64,000 bases of DNA from Neobacillus niacini. GTDB taxonomy: Bacteria; Bacillota; Bacilli; Bacillales; Cytobacillaceae. The DNA lies in contig NZ_JAUSZN010000001.1 in the NCBI RefSeq assembly GCF_030817595.1, positions 6,498,001-6,562,000 of the forward strand, read 5' to 3'. Numbering within the stretch: position 1 is the stretch's first letter; each line of letters begins with the position of its first letter. A program made the position numbers and the translations under genes. Below are positions 54,885 to 64,000 of this stretch, piece by piece. The notes under the pieces are model-generated. The model was not told where the DNA came from. It searched no databases and worked only from the letters and a program-made list of their open reading frames with translations.

Positions 54885-55415
54885 ATGAGGGATGTAAGGT
54901 TAATTAACATATTTGAACATCATATTGCACAAAAATACTTGAATCGATCTGGAATTGCCCATGCAATTGCTGTTGCATATCATGCCTTTCATTTAGCTAA
55001 AGAACATAGACTGGATATTGATACAGCCGCAAAGGCGGGGCTTTTGCATGATATGGGGCATTACACGTGGTATAAGAATGGAAAATGGGATTATGATTTA
55101 TATAAACAAAATGATATACACCCGATAAAAGGTGCGGAGAGAGCACACAAATTATTAATCCGTCTTGGTGAAAATCCAGTAAGGGCAAAGAGTATTGCTC
55201 TAGCCATTCTGTTTCATACCGATTCATTTTTACCATCGAACGATATCGTACGTACACCACTGCAGCAAATTGTAAAATGGGCGGATGAAAAAGACGAAGA
55301 AGAGGGTGGAATGCACCATTATCGAAGTATTGATTATGATCGTGCAAAACAAAGTATTATGCGTTTAGATGACTTGATCGATACTGAATTAGAAAATAAG
55401 GCTGAACTGGATTGA
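54885..55415 (+). CDS. HD-domain phosphohydrolase, YqeK-like
   Basis: 176 aa from ATG 54885 (GGAGGAGA site). Metal-binding residues are visible: the His of GIAHAIAVAYHA, HD in GLLHDMGHYTWY, HP in NDIHPIKGAERA and the Asp of IVKWADEKDEEE. This layout resembles YqeK-type nucleotide hydrolases (Ap4A). Substrate not proven. The terminator shared with the convergent gene now contains an IS3-family element. Confidence 0.78.
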   Translation: MRDVRLINIFEHHIAQKYLNRSGIAHAIAVAYHAFHLAKEHRLDIDTAAKAGLLHDMGHYTWYKNGKWDYDLYKQNDIHPIKGAERAHKLLIRLGENPVRAKSIALAILFHTDSFLPSNDIVRTPLQQIVKWADEKDEEEGGMHHYRSIDYDRAKQSIMRLDDLIDTELENKAELD

Positions 55416-55486
55416 ATAAAAAAAGCTGTGCTACTGTACTGCACCCCAAAAGTTAGAGTGAAATCTAACTTTTGGGGTGTATTTTT

Positions 55487-56053
55487 ATGGCCAAATATAG
55501 TGAAGAATTTAAGTTAAAGTTAGTCAAGGAATATCAAGATGGGAAATTAGGATATATTCTTTTAGCTAAAAAGTATGACATGAAAGACAGTACTCCGATT
55601 AGGAGATGGGTAAAGGTATACGAGAAATTTGGTGTGGAAGGTTTAAAGAGGAAGAAACATAGAGAAACATATTCTGTTCAATTCAAGCTAGATGTATTAA
55701 GCTTTATGAAGAGAACAGGTTCTTCAGAAACTGATACAGCCCTTGTATTTGGCATAACTAACGCTCCTATGATTGCAGCTTGGAAAAGGGCTCTTCTGGA
55801 GGGTGGTACTGAAGCCCTGGATAGACCGAAAGGACGGCCATCCATGTCTGATAAAACTAAAAAAAACAAAAAGAATAAACACATTGAAGATAAGGAATTA
55901 ACGTACGAACAAAAGTTAGAAAGAGAAAACGAACTTCTTCGTTTAGAGGTAGAATATTTAAAAAAGTTGCGAGCTTTTCAGATGGATCCGAAGGGCTATC
56001 TCGAAAAGCACAAGCAGCATTATCATTCGAACTTAAAGAAACCTTCAAACTAA
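55487..56053 (+). CDS. IS3-family transposase OrfA, IS150-type
   Basis: 188 aa from ATG 55487 (MAKYSEEFKLKLVKEY). Two helix-turn-helix segments and a C-terminal leucine zipper (KLERENELLRLEVEYLKKL). The slippery heptamer AAAAAAG at 55960-55966 lies in frame as A-AAA-AAG just after the zipper, allowing -1 frameshifting into the orfB frame. Confidence 0.9.
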   Translation: MAKYSEEFKLKLVKEYQDGKLGYILLAKKYDMKDSTPIRRWVKVYEKFGVEGLKRKKHRETYSVQFKLDVLSFMKRTGSSETDTALVFGITNAPMIAAWKRALLEGGTEALDRPKGRPSMSDKTKKNKKNKHIEDKELTYEQKLERENELLRLEVEYLKKLRAFQMDPKGYLEKHKQHYHSNLKKPSN

Positions 56054-56109
56054 AAGATGTTTTACAAATAGTCGGCATTCCTGAATCCACCTACCATTAT
56101 CATATAAAA

Positions 56110-56880
56110 ATGATGAATAAGGAGAATCCAGACCAGGAGTTGGAGGAACTTATTCAATCCATTTTCGAAGAACATAACGGAAATTATGGTTATCGTCGTA
56201 TTCAATTAGAATTAGAAAACCGTGGGTATGAAGTGAATCATAAGAAGGTGCAACGCATCATGAACGAGCTTGGGCTCAAGGGAGATAAATTCAAATTAAA
56301 ATCACGCAAGTACAGTTCATACAAGGGTACAACTGGAACTGTTGCCAAGAACCTTATCAATCGCCGCTTTAAAACGAATGTGTGTCATCAAAAACTAACA
56401 ACAGATATTACAGAATTTAAGTGTTCAGACGGTATTAAGCTATATTTAAATCCAATTATGGATATGTTCAATAGTGAAATTCTTTCTTTTGGTATAGGTA
56501 TGCGTCCAACCTTAGATTTAGCTCTCACCCCCCTCGAGGAAGCACTAGAAATAGTAAAAGATTCAAAGTTTAGAACTACTGTACATTCTGATCAAGGATG
56601 GCATTATCAACATAATAAATGGGTGAAAACCCTTAAGAAAAACAAGGTGTTCCAGAGTATGTCTCGTAAAGGAAACTGTTTAGATAATTCGCCAATGGAG
56701 AACTTTTTCGGATTACTAAAACAAGAAATGTATTACGGGGAAGCACTATGCTCATATGAGGAATTAAAAAAGAGAATTGAAGAATATATCAGTTATTATA
56801 ATAACAAGCGTATAAAGCAAAAATTGGCAGGTATGAGCCCGGTTCAATACCGGGTCCATACTAGCCAATTAGCTGCTTAA
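56110..56880 (+). CDS. IS3-family transposase OrfB
   Basis: 256 aa as an independent ORF; the frame is open back to the slippery site at 55966, so the active product is probably the OrfAB fusion. HTH_21 segment NYGYRRIQLELENRGYEVNHKKVQRIMNELGL, then DDE triad: D in LTTDITEFK, D in VHSDQGWHYQ, E in SPMENFFGLLKQE. Confidence 0.92.
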   Translation: MMNKENPDQELEELIQSIFEEHNGNYGYRRIQLELENRGYEVNHKKVQRIMNELGLKGDKFKLKSRKYSSYKGTTGTVAKNLINRRFKTNVCHQKLTTDITEFKCSDGIKLYLNPIMDMFNSEILSFGIGMRPTLDLALTPLEEALEIVKDSKFRTTVHSDQGWHYQHNKWVKTLKKNKVFQSMSRKGNCLDNSPMENFFGLLKQEMYYGEALCSYEELKKRIEEYISYYNNKRIKQKLAGMSPVQYRVHTSQLAA

Positions 56881-56941
56881 TATAAAACTCTAACTTTTGG
56901 GGGTCACATCATACTTGCACAGCTTTGAAAGAAAATATGTA

Positions 56942-57418
56942 CTATACCCGACGGAAGCCTTCCTCTTTTAAAAACTCTTCTGCTTCACCGTAGGTATCGA
57001 AGCTTTCTTCAAGGTTTAATCCAAAGTAAATATTCCAAGTATCGTTTTCATTGATTACGATTAGATGATGTTTTTCGTCGTCCACCCAGCGTTCTTCCAC
57101 CTGATTACCTATAATCGCTTCTTCTGCAAGTGATTTTTCTACAGGTAATAAGGATTCAATCGACGCCTTAATCAATTTCTGTAATTCATCCGCAGAAAAG
57201 TCACGAATATTCACCATTCCTTTGTCATCTGTTTGATAGGAATGAAGGTTTCCTGCATAAACAAATCCGTTTCCATTTGGATGAAGATGATAGACAACAT
57301 TTTTTTTGTCAGATGCGCTGTTTGGCAGCTGGAAATTAACACGCTTTAGTGAGACGTCCTTTCGTTCTAGTTCAGGAAAAGATTCAATTATGGCTAATTT
57401 TTCGTTAAAAGTAAGCAT
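56942..57418 (-). CDS. Hypothetical protein, 158 aa
   Basis: ATG 57418 follows GGAGGCACC; the frame is open 12 codons further but without a site. Soluble, acidic, no Cys. The segments NEKLAIIESFPELERKDVSLKRVNF and NVVYHLHPNGNGFVYAGNLH are distinctive, and the C-terminus has WNIYFGLNLEESFDTYGEAEEFL. I recognise it only as a type of conserved Bacillus protein. Its terminator is the one split by IS copy 2. Confidence 0.65.
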   Translation of the reverse strand: MLTFNEKLAIIESFPELERKDVSLKRVNFQLPNSASDKKNVVYHLHPNGNGFVYAGNLHSYQTDDKGMVNIRDFSADELQKLIKASIESLLPVEKSLAEEAIIGNQVEERWVDDEKHHLIVINENDTWNIYFGLNLEESFDTYGEAEEFLKEEGFRRV

Positions 57419-57494
57419 AGGTGCCTCCAATATTTGTAGTAATGTTACTATCATACAGATAGTTTAACTGAAGTTCCAACAAATTATTTTAAAA

Positions 57495-57522
57495 AGGCTT
57501 CAGCACCTAAATGCTGAAGCCC
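57495..57522 (-). terminator. Intrinsic terminator of yjcZ
   Basis: GGCTTCAGCA and TGCTGAAGCC arms, 6-base loop; T5 on the minus strand. Confidence 0.8.
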
Positions 57523-57534
57523 GATTCTAATTGA

Positions 57535-57636
57535 TCAATATCCGCCGCCAATAAATGCAGATCCGACAATAATTAATAGAATAAACAAAACAACAATTAG
57601 TGCAAATCCATTGTTGTTACCACCTTGTTGACCCAT
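57535..57636 (-). CDS. YjcZ-family small sporulation membrane peptide
   Basis: 33 aa: MGQQGGNNNGFALIVVLFILLIIVGSAFIGGGY. A Gly/Asn-rich head, one hydrophobic helix and a GGGY tail are diagnostic of the YjcZ/SscA family of spore-assembly peptides. GGAGGTGGAG upstream. Confidence 0.85.
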   Translation of the reverse strand: MGQQGGNNNGFALIVVLFILLIIVGSAFIGGGY

Positions 57637-57982
57637 TCCATCTCCACCTCCACCGAACGTTATCTAACTTCATTTTATGAAATAAAGAGTTGAAAAGCTT
57701 GGACGAAGTACATGGGTGGTAAAATTTTAAATAAAAAAAACCATTGAATAGAAAATAAAGTCATGTTAACATTATGTAAATAAATAAAAACGATTTTTGG
57801 AGGAGCCTGTCACCAAGGGATTACTATGTCCCTAAGTGACAGGCTCTTTTTGTATTTAAAAAATTGAAATGGAAAACAAATGAAAAAATCGAGAGGTGGA
57901 ATGATAAAGAAGAGCTTTACTTGAAAACTATAGTTAACTGACAATCAAAGGGTTGGTAACTCAGAAATAAGGAGGTTTTGGT
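57637..57982. other. Intergenic region upstream of the mrp operon
   Basis: 346 bases. Apart from the hairpin at 57803-57851, the region is A-rich. AAGGAGG lies before ATG 57983. No ORF or clear promoter seen. Confidence 0.45.
57803..57851 (+). terminator. Strong terminator-like hairpin upstream of mrpA
   Basis: GAGCCTGTCAC (57803-57813) pairs perfectly with GTGACAGGCTC (57836-57846), with an inner AGGGA/TCCCT stem and T5 after. No plus-strand gene precedes it, so it may end a small RNA or act as an attenuator. Confidence 0.65.
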
Positions 57983-60388
57983 ATGTCTTCTCTACACTTA
58001 GCGATTTTAGCGCCATTGGTTCTTTCTATTTTTATTCCGCTATTTTACAGAATATTTCGTCATATACATGCAGGATGGTTTGTGCTGCCGATACCTATTG
58101 TATTGTTCGTCTATTTCCTCACTTTCCTACCGGAAACGATGAGGGGGAGATCATTAATTGAAATGATTAACTGGATCCCGTCTTTAGGGATTAAATTTAC
58201 TGCAAAAGTCGATGGACTTGGGCTTTTATTTGCCCTGTTAATCACTGGGATTGGGGCCTTGGTTGTGCTTTATTCCATCTATTATCTAGCAAAGAATAAA
58301 GAGAAGCTCAACCACTTTTATGTATATTTACTTCTCTTCATGGGTGCCATGCTTGGAGTTGTCTTATCGGATAACTTAATTGTAATGTATGGATTTTGGG
58401 AGCTAACAAGCTTTTCATCTTTTCTTTTAATTGGTTACTGGTATGAACGAGATAAATCTCGGTATGGTGCACAAAAGTCGATGCTTATAACGGTATTTGG
58501 CGGCCTCGCCATGCTAGGAGGAATTATCCTTCTCTACATTATGACCGGAACCTTTAGTGTTACAGAATTGATATCTCAGGCGAATGCTATATTAAACAAC
58601 GCATTATTTGTTCCTGCACTAGTTTGTATTTTACTTGGTGCGTTTACAAAATCTGCTCAATTCCCATTCTATATTTGGCTTCCGGATGCCATGGAAGCTC
58701 CTACACCCGTGAGTGCTTACTTACACTCTGCAACGATGGTCAAGGCAGGAATATATTTAGTAGCACGATTTACTCCGGTATTCGGAGAACATTTTCTTTG
58801 GTTTTTGCTAGTAACAAGTGTCGGGATACTTACCTTGGTATGGGGTTCCATATTTGCGGTGAAACAGACTGATTTAAAGGCAATTTTAGCTTTTTCTACC
58901 GTCAGCCAATTAGGTCTTATTATGTCATTGCTAGGTGCTGGAGCTGCAGCTCTGCATTATGAATTTTTGGATGAAAACATCTATACGGTAGCTGTAACGG
59001 CTGCTATTTTCCACTTAGTCAACCATGCAACCTTTAAAGGTAGCCTGTTCATGGCAGCTGGAATTATCGACCATGAAACAGGGACAAGGGATATTCGTAA
59101 ATTGGGTGGGTTAATGCATTTTATGCCGATTACGTTTACCACTTCTATTATTGGTGCATTCTCAATGGCAGGACTTCCACCATTTAATGGGTTCTTAAGT
59201 AAAGAGATGTTTTTTACAGCGATGGTACATGTGACGGAGATGGATCTATTTAATCTTAATACATGGGGGATATTATTCCCGGTGCTTGCTTGGATTGCCA
59301 GTATCTTTACTTTTGTTTACAGCATGATTCTTGTTTTCAAAACTTTTACTGGTAAGTATCAGCCGGACAAACTTGATAAAACACCACATGAAGCTCCAAT
59401 GGGGTTACTGATTTCACCGGTTATATTAGTTTCTCTTGTGATTATTTTTGGTTTTTTCCCAAACCTTTTATCTGATAGTCTCATCTCACCAGCTATGGCT
59501 TCGATTCTTCCAAGTCTACTAGGGGCGGGAGAAGAATTTATGGTCCACATTTCATTCTGGCATGGACCCAACATTGAACTGTTCATGACACTCGGGGTAA
59601 TAATTTTTGGAATCATTCTTTTTAAAACACATTCTAGATGGAAAAGAATTTATAAGGCGGTTCCAGAGAAACAGGCTCTTAATCGATTTTATGACTCTTT
59701 AATAGAAGGGATACAATCAGTCTCCTATAAGTTAACAAAAACCTATATGAATGGATCGATTAGGTCATATCTCGTCTATATATTTGCATTCTTTATTGTT
59801 ATTCTTGCAGCTATACTTTTTGGAAAGAATGCCTTTACGTTTGATACAAGCAATGTATCCGCGATAGGAGTATACGAGGTCGCACTAACCATTCTTGTTG
59901 TATTGGGATCCATCTGCATTCTTTTTGCTAAATCAAGAATGACTTCTATCATTCTGCTTGGTGCTGTTGGCTATACGGTTTCTCTATTCTATGTTCTCTT
60001 TAGAGCACCCGATTTAGCTTTAACTCAGCTTGTTATTGAAACGATTTCGGTCGCATTATTCTTGGTGTGCTTCTATCATTTACCGAAATTAAGAAGGTTT
60101 GAGACAAGAATGAGATTTAGACTTACGAATGCGCTTATTTCCGTTGGGGTAGGTGCAGTGGTAACCTTAATCGCACTTTCAGCTCACAGTAATAAATTAT
60201 TTCCTTCAATATCGCAGTACTATGTGGAGAATACGTTTACAGAAGCTGCTGGTAAGAATATGGTAAACGTCATTCTAGTAGATTTCCGAGGCTTTGATAC
60301 ACTCTTTGAAATTACCGTATTAGCCATTGCTTCGTTAGGAATCTACGGCATGATCAATTTAAGATTGAACAGGAGGAAAGAAGAATGA
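57983..60388 (+). CDS. mrpA: Na+/H+ antiporter subunit A
   Basis: 801 aa polytopic subunit related to NuoL, with NuoJ-like MrpB-type spans at the C-terminus. Conserved features: the Glu of MYGFWELTSFSSFLLIGYW, LPDAMEAPTPVSAYLHSATMVKAG, HLVNHATFKGSLFMAAG and DHETGTRDIRKLGGL. First gene of mrpABCDEFG, needed for Na+ and alkali tolerance and pH homeostasis. AAGGAGG site; overlaps mrpB by 4 bp. Confidence 0.96.
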   Translation: MSSLHLAILAPLVLSIFIPLFYRIFRHIHAGWFVLPIPIVLFVYFLTFLPETMRGRSLIEMINWIPSLGIKFTAKVDGLGLLFALLITGIGALVVLYSIYYLAKNKEKLNHFYVYLLLFMGAMLGVVLSDNLIVMYGFWELTSFSSFLLIGYWYERDKSRYGAQKSMLITVFGGLAMLGGIILLYIMTGTFSVTELISQANAILNNALFVPALVCILLGAFTKSAQFPFYIWLPDAMEAPTPVSAYLHSATMVKAGIYLVARFTPVFGEHFLWFLLVTSVGILTLVWGSIFAVKQTDLKAILAFSTVSQLGLIMSLLGAGAAALHYEFLDENIYTVAVTAAIFHLVNHATFKGSLFMAAGIIDHETGTRDIRKLGGLMHFMPITFTTSIIGAFSMAGLPPFNGFLSKEMFFTAMVHVTEMDLFNLNTWGILFPVLAWIASIFTFVYSMILVFKTFTGKYQPDKLDKTPHEAPMGLLISPVILVSLVIIFGFFPNLLSDSLISPAMASILPSLLGAGEEFMVHISFWHGPNIELFMTLGVIIFGIILFKTHSRWKRIYKAVPEKQALNRFYDSLIEGIQSVSYKLTKTYMNGSIRSYLVYIFAFFIVILAAILFGKNAFTFDTSNVSAIGVYEVALTILVVLGSICILFAKSRMTSIILLGAVGYTVSLFYVLFRAPDLALTQLVIETISVALFLVCFYHLPKLRRFETRMRFRLTNALISVGVGAVVTLIALSAHSNKLFPSISQYYVENTFTEAAGKNMVNVILVDFRGFDTLFEITVLAIASLGIYGMINLRLNRRKEE

Positions 60389-60810
60389 GAAAAACAAACA
60401 ATCTCATACTTGAAACAGCGATAAAAGTTCTTCTTTTCTTTATTGTCCTGTACTCAGTCTATATTTTTACAGCAGGACATTATTACCCCGGTGGAGGATT
60501 TATTGGAGGGCTCATGACAGCCGGGGCGATTGTACTCTTATTAATTACGTATGATATCAAAACTGTTGAGGAATTAATGCCAGTAAACTACCGGATTCTC
60601 ACGGCAATCGGGCTGCTATTTGCCATTGGAACAAGTGCGGGCTCTCTTTTATTTGATGTTCCGTTTTTAACACATGCATTTGGTGATGTTCACTTACCGC
60701 TTCTTGGTGAATTATCTCTTCATACTGCAACACTTTTTGATTTAGGAGTGTACTTTGTTGTTGTCGGAGTGACGATGACCATTATTCAAACGATAGGGGA
60801 GGATGAATAA
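60385..60810 (+). CDS. mrpB: Na+/H+ antiporter subunit B
   Basis: 141 aa, four membrane spans. [22 protein letters not shown] is the MrpB signature. Overlaps mrpA by 4 bp and mrpC by 1 base. Confidence 0.95.
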   Translation: MRKTNNLILETAIKVLLFFIVLYSVYIFTAGHYYPGGGFIGGLMTAGAIVLLLITYDIKTVEELMPVNYRILTAIGLLFAIGTSAGSLLFDVPFLTHAFGDVHLPLLGELSLHTATLFDLGVYFVVVGVTMTIIQTIGEDE

Positions 60811-61151
60811 TGGAAATCTTAATGGCATTTGTAATTGGAATTTTATTTATGACCGCCACCTATCTAATGCTTTCAAAAAGTCTATTACGTATTATCGTCG
60901 GTACTGGACTATTAAGCCATGGTGCTCATCTTCTTATTCTAACGATGGGTGGTTTGAAACGAGGAGCTGCTCCTATTTTAGGGGGAAATGCGGAGAACTA
61001 TACAGATCCACTGCCTCAGGCGTTAATTTTAACAGCCATTGTAATCAGCTTTGGTGTGACAGCATTTTTCTTAGTATTGGCTTATCGAACCTATCAAGAG
61101 CTGGGGACTGATAATGTAGAAGAAATGAGGGGAACCGAGAAAGATGACTAA
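60810..61151 (+). CDS. mrpC: Na+/H+ antiporter subunit C
   Basis: 113 aa NuoK-like subunit with three membrane spans ([39 protein letters not shown]). Starts on the last base of the mrpB stop and overlaps mrpD by 8 bp. Confidence 0.95.
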   Translation: MEILMAFVIGILFMTATYLMLSKSLLRIIVGTGLLSHGAHLLILTMGGLKRGAAPILGGNAENYTDPLPQALILTAIVISFGVTAFFLVLAYRTYQELGTDNVEEMRGTEKDD

Positions 61152-62631
61152 CTTAATCATTTTACCTATACTAATCCCCTTATTTACTGGGGTAATATTG
61201 ATTTTTCTAAATAAAAGAATCGCAGGTCAGCGCGTTGTAGCAACCATCTCTTCAATAAGTACAATGATTGCTGCTTGGTTAATTGTACAAAAGGTAAGGA
61301 CTGATGGAATCCAATCCCTCAATGTTAGCAGCTGGGAAGCTCCATTTGGGATTACATTAGTATCTGACATGTTTTCAGCACTTTTAGTACTAACAACAAG
61401 CCTTATTTCGTTTGTTTGTTTAATTTACTCCTTTAAATCGATTGGAGAAGAGCGTGAAAAATATTACTACTATGCTATTTTTAACTTTTTATTAGTAGGA
61501 GTGAACGGAGCTTTTACAACAGGAGATATCTTTAACCTTTTTGTATTCTTTGAGGTTATGCTTATGTCTTCCTATGTTTTGTTAGTACTTGGAGGAACTA
61601 AGATACAACTAAGAGAATCCATTAAATATTTACTTGTCAATGTCATATCATCAGCATTATTTGTGATTGCGGTTGCCTATTTATATTCCGTAGTCGGCAC
61701 GTTAAATATGGCTCATATTTCTAGTAGAATAAATGAAATTAGTGTAAATGGGATGCCAGGGATATTAACAGTTATTGCAGTCTTGTTTTTAATCGTTTTT
61801 GGTTTAAAAGGAGCCATTTTTCCACTCTACTTTTGGATGCCGGGATCCTATTACGCACCACCAGTCCCTGTATTAGCACTTTTCGGAGCTTTATTGACAA
61901 AAGTAGGAGTTTACTCGATTACAAGAACCTATACGCTTTTCTTTTATCATGATATAGATGCTTTTGGTATTCTATTCATTCTAGCGATTTTGTCCATTGT
62001 ATTCGGTGTTATTGGTGCAATTGCTTACTGGGATATCAAGAACATTATTATTTATAATATCATCATAGCTGTAGGTGTGATTCTTTATGGGGTTTCTGTC
62101 TTGAACACCGCTTCGATATCAGGTGCTGTTTACTATTTGATTCACGATATGCTTATTAAAGCAGCGTTATTTCTGCTAATAGGAATTGTCATTTCGATTA
62201 CCGGAACTAGTAATTTAAGAAATATTAGCGGGCTAATTACCCGATATCCAGGTCTTGGCTGGACTTTCTTTATCGCTGCACTAGCTCTCGCAGGAATTCC
62301 GCCATTGAGTGGTTTTGTTGGAAAGCTCCTTATTGTGCAGGGAGGATTTGAGGGAGAGAGCTTTATTGGCGGCTTCATTACATTGATGTCCAGTTTGCTC
62401 GTTCTGTTTTCAGTTATGAAAATCTTTATTAACGGTTTTTGGGGAAAGAACCGCATTTACCGCGGTGAGGAAAAAGCACCTGTAAAACAATTGCTTGTTG
62501 CTCCTGTTATTTTAGTAGTAATTTCTGCTCTGTACGGAATTGGTTCTGAATCCATATTGCCGTATATTTCTCAGGCAGCTGATACCTTAATTAATCCCAA
62601 TTTATATATTGATGCTGTCTTAAAGGAGTGA
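61144..62631 (+). CDS. mrpD: Na+/H+ antiporter subunit D
   Basis: 495 aa NuoM/N-like subunit. [17 protein letters not shown] carries the key Glu, and [35 protein letters not shown] the Lys region. About 14 membrane spans. Proton-channel candidate of the complex. Confidence 0.96.
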   Translation: MTNLIILPILIPLFTGVILIFLNKRIAGQRVVATISSISTMIAAWLIVQKVRTDGIQSLNVSSWEAPFGITLVSDMFSALLVLTTSLISFVCLIYSFKSIGEEREKYYYYAIFNFLLVGVNGAFTTGDIFNLFVFFEVMLMSSYVLLVLGGTKIQLRESIKYLLVNVISSALFVIAVAYLYSVVGTLNMAHISSRINEISVNGMPGILTVIAVLFLIVFGLKGAIFPLYFWMPGSYYAPPVPVLALFGALLTKVGVYSITRTYTLFFYHDIDAFGILFILAILSIVFGVIGAIAYWDIKNIIIYNIIIAVGVILYGVSVLNTASISGAVYYLIHDMLIKAALFLLIGIVISITGTSNLRNISGLITRYPGLGWTFFIAALALAGIPPLSGFVGKLLIVQGGFEGESFIGGFITLMSSLLVLFSVMKIFINGFWGKNRIYRGEEKAPVKQLLVAPVILVVISALYGIGSESILPYISQAADTLINPNLYIDAVLKE

Positions 62632-62638
62632 ATATATT

Positions 62639-63115
62639 TTGGCATTTCAAATTTTATTGAATATGGTGTTAGCCTTTTTATGGATGTTTATTAAGGTTTC
62701 CTACGATCCCATTAGTTTTATAAAAGGCTATATTTTTGGACTTCTTGTCATATTTGTGTTAAGACGTTACTTCGCTAGCCGTTTTTATTTATTTCGATTA
62801 TGGTCCTTTATAAAGCTGATCTTTATTTTTATAAAGGAACTAATTTTGTCCAATATAGCGATTGTAAAAATAGTTTTAAAACCTAAATTAGATATGAGGC
62901 CAGCTATTTTTGCAATGGACACAGCTCTAACGAAGGATTGGCAAATTACGCTGCTCTCAAGTTTAATAACATTAACGCCAGGTACATTAGTCATTGATGT
63001 TTCAGACGATAATAAAACCCTTTTCATTCATGCGATGAATATTGGGGAAGTAGAAGATGAGATTAACAGTATTAAGAATTCCTTTGAAAAGGCTATTTTG
63101 GAGGTGAGCAGGTAA
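62639..63115 (+). CDS. mrpE: Na+/H+ antiporter subunit E
   Basis: 158 aa, TTG start with AAGGAGTGA 7 bases upstream. MrpE features: two or three N-terminal helices and TLITLTPGTLVIDVSDD...FIHAM. Needed for complex assembly. Overlaps mrpF by one base. Confidence 0.94.
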   Translation: MAFQILLNMVLAFLWMFIKVSYDPISFIKGYIFGLLVIFVLRRYFASRFYLFRLWSFIKLIFIFIKELILSNIAIVKIVLKPKLDMRPAIFAMDTALTKDWQITLLSSLITLTPGTLVIDVSDDNKTLFIHAMNIGEVEDEINSIKNSFEKAILEVSR

Positions 63116-63399
63116 TGATTGAGATTATTATTCGATTAGCTTTGTTATTCTGCTCCATTTCGATGCTTGGATTAATTTATCGGGTAATAAAAGGTCCCAG
63201 TACAGCCGACCGAGTAATTGCATTAGATGCAATTGGTGTGAATCTTGTTGCCATTACAGCATTGATATCAATCGTTTTAAACTCTCATGCTTTTCTTGAA
63301 ATCATACTTTTAATTGGGATTCTTGCCTTTATCGGAACATTGGCGTTTGCTAAGTATTTGGAAAAGGGGGTTATTATCGAACGTGAGCGTAATCATTGA
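63115..63399 (+). CDS. mrpF: Na+/H+ antiporter subunit F
   Basis: 94 aa, three membrane spans, [18 protein letters not shown] signature. Overlaps mrpG by 17 bp. Confidence 0.94.
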   Translation: MIEIIIRLALLFCSISMLGLIYRVIKGPSTADRVIALDAIGVNLVAITALISIVLNSHAFLEIILLIGILAFIGTLAFAKYLEKGVIIERERNH

Positions 63400-63751
63400 T
63401 TTTTTCATTGGATTCTTTATCTTAGTTGGATCCCTATTTTGCCTCATTGCTACAATTGGAGTGATTAGACTCCCTGATGTATATACGAGAAACCATGCCG
63501 CCTCAAAAGCTGCTACATTAGGGGTAATGTCTATCCTATTGGGAACTTTTCTGTACTTTTATGCGCTTGAAGGTCATTTTAATTCTAGGCTGATTTTAGG
63601 AATTGTCTTTCTCTTTATGACTTCCCCCATTTCCGGTCATTTAATTAACAGGGCAGCCTATAATTCAGGAGTAAAACTTTGGGATAAAAGTGTAAGAGAT
63701 GACTTGAAAGATTATAATAAAAAGGTAATGGAGAAATCATCTGTTGATTAA
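63383..63751 (+). CDS. mrpG: Na+/H+ antiporter subunit G
   Basis: 122 aa from GTG 63383, inside the mrpF end; earlier in-frame codons back to 63314 overlap mrpF coding and have no ribosome binding site. [27 protein letters not shown] is the MrpG signature, with three membrane spans. Last gene of the operon. Confidence 0.93.
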   Translation: MSVIIDFFIGFFILVGSLFCLIATIGVIRLPDVYTRNHAASKAATLGVMSILLGTFLYFYALEGHFNSRLILGIVFLFMTSPISGHLINRAAYNSGVKLWDKSVRDDLKDYNKKVMEKSSVD

Positions 63752-63753
63752 AT

Positions 63754-63792
63754 AAAAAGTGTTCCGGATATTTGTTCGGAACACTTTTTTAA
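63754..63792 (+). terminator. Intrinsic terminator of the mrp operon
   Basis: AAAAAGTGTTCCG and CGGAACACTTTTT, a perfect 13-bp stem with T6. Confidence 0.9.
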
Positions 63793-63815
63793 TACCGAGT
63801 TCAATTGTTCCAACC

Positions 63816-63998
63816 TTAGTTGGGCGCAATAATCCGAACATATTCCCTTGGCCTAAATGGCATGTATAATTTCCATTGGACATTAGAGTTCTCAGTACTT
63901 ACATTTGTATTCAGCGGAGTCATTTCATTATTCATAGGAACTACATTCAGATTATTTAAATGGAAGCCCATTTTATTAAATTCCAGATCGTTTTGTTG
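63816..63998 (-). CDS. Hypothetical protein, 5' part outside the window
   Basis: An open frame entering from the right edge on the minus strand, 60 codons to a TAA at 63816. Asn/Met/Pro-rich, ending LYMPFRPREYVRIIAPN. No family recognised. The frame has internal ATG codons, so the true start may lie inside or beyond the edge. Confidence 0.4.
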   Translation of the reverse strand, partial: QQNDLEFNKMGFHLNNLNVVPMNNEMTPLNTNVSTENSNVQWKLYMPFRPREYVRIIAPN

Positions 63999-64000
63999 CC

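Larger units (their letters stand above)
55435..56911 (+). mobile_element. IS3-family insertion sequence, IS150-like (copy 2)
   Basis: 1477 bp. Ends: TGTACTGCACCCCAAAAG at the left and, read inward from the right, TGATGTGACCCCCAAAAG, both continuing into TTAGAG. Flanked by TAC on both sides (55432-55434, 56912-56914), a 3-bp duplication. It carries orfA, orfB and an intact A-AAA-AAG frameshift signal, so this copy looks functional. It differs from the element at 29843. Confidence 0.9.
55418..56926 (-). terminator. Terminator split by an IS3-family element
   Basis: AAAGCTGTGC (55422-55431) and GCACAGCTTT (56917-56926) are perfect arms. The ancestral loop was TACTT; the element sits after TAC in that loop. 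Read on the minus strand the hairpin is followed by T7. Confidence 0.8.

Noticed and set aside
60803..61111. Alternative-frame ORF over mrpC
   Set aside because: It is a shadow of mrpC, which has a clear NuoK-like sequence and coupled start.

Overview
The window looks like a chromosomal segment of a low-GC, endospore-forming, facultatively anaerobic Bacillaceae (a Neobacillus- or Bacillus-like organism). The reasons are H-type SASP, YjcZ, Sda-like, SplA-, YuzL- and YhfH-family small proteins, LigD/Ku, LtaS, a trp operon under tandem T-boxes, strong AGGAGG-type ribosome binding sites and many TTG/GTG starts. No rRNA, tRNA or CRISPR array was seen.

Layout. 1-7.4 kb: dapF, a 52-bp tandem-repeat array, divergent ligD/ku, a nucleoside hydrolase and cold-response genes (csp, ydjO-like). 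7.6-11.7 kb: a dmsAB-type molybdoenzyme operon with a multi-cluster ferredoxin instead of a membrane anchor. 11.8-20.3 kb: an MFS exporter and trpEGDCFBA. 20.3-24.5 kb: mnmH, sda-like, small proteins and yidC2 behind a MifM-like leader ORF. 24.6-29.8 kb: pflB-pflA, a cupredoxin and a DD-carboxypeptidase. 29.8-36.7 kb: an IS3-family element, modAB, an ABC-F protein, SCO1 and a frameshifted fnr. 36.8-43.3 kb: a Smr-less MutS2 paralogue behind an attenuator-like leader, a cluster of tiny genes and a triple-PAS histidine kinase. 43.3-47.2 kb: an IS1182-family element and a formate dehydrogenase with an in-frame UGA. 47.3-50.3 kb: two nitrate/nitrite transporters, one fused to a PAS domain. 50.5-57.7 kb: acyl-CoA dehydrogenase, sspH, ltaS, an HD protein, a second IS3-family element and yjcZ. 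58-63.8 kb: the Mrp Na+/H+ antiporter operon.

Many genes belong to anaerobic metabolism: pfl makes formate, the selenocysteine-type FDH oxidises it, NarK-type carriers move nitrate/nitrite, the DMS-type reductase is a further terminal reductase, and ModAB supplies molybdate. A perfect FNR box sits 41.5 bp upstream of the inferred narK start, and a Rex/FNR-type palindrome precedes dmsA, yet the fnr gene itself carries a single-base frameshift. Selenium use is supported by the UGA codon of fdhF, a SECIS-like hairpin and mnmH.

The main second-look items are the Sec-FDH, the MifM-like arrest leader whose 3' end pairs with the yidC2 Shine-Dalgarno, the attenuator in front of the MutS2 paralogue, three insertion sequences that all sit inside intrinsic terminators, the PAS-fused nitrate transporter, and a Cys-to-Thr change in a DmsB cluster motif.
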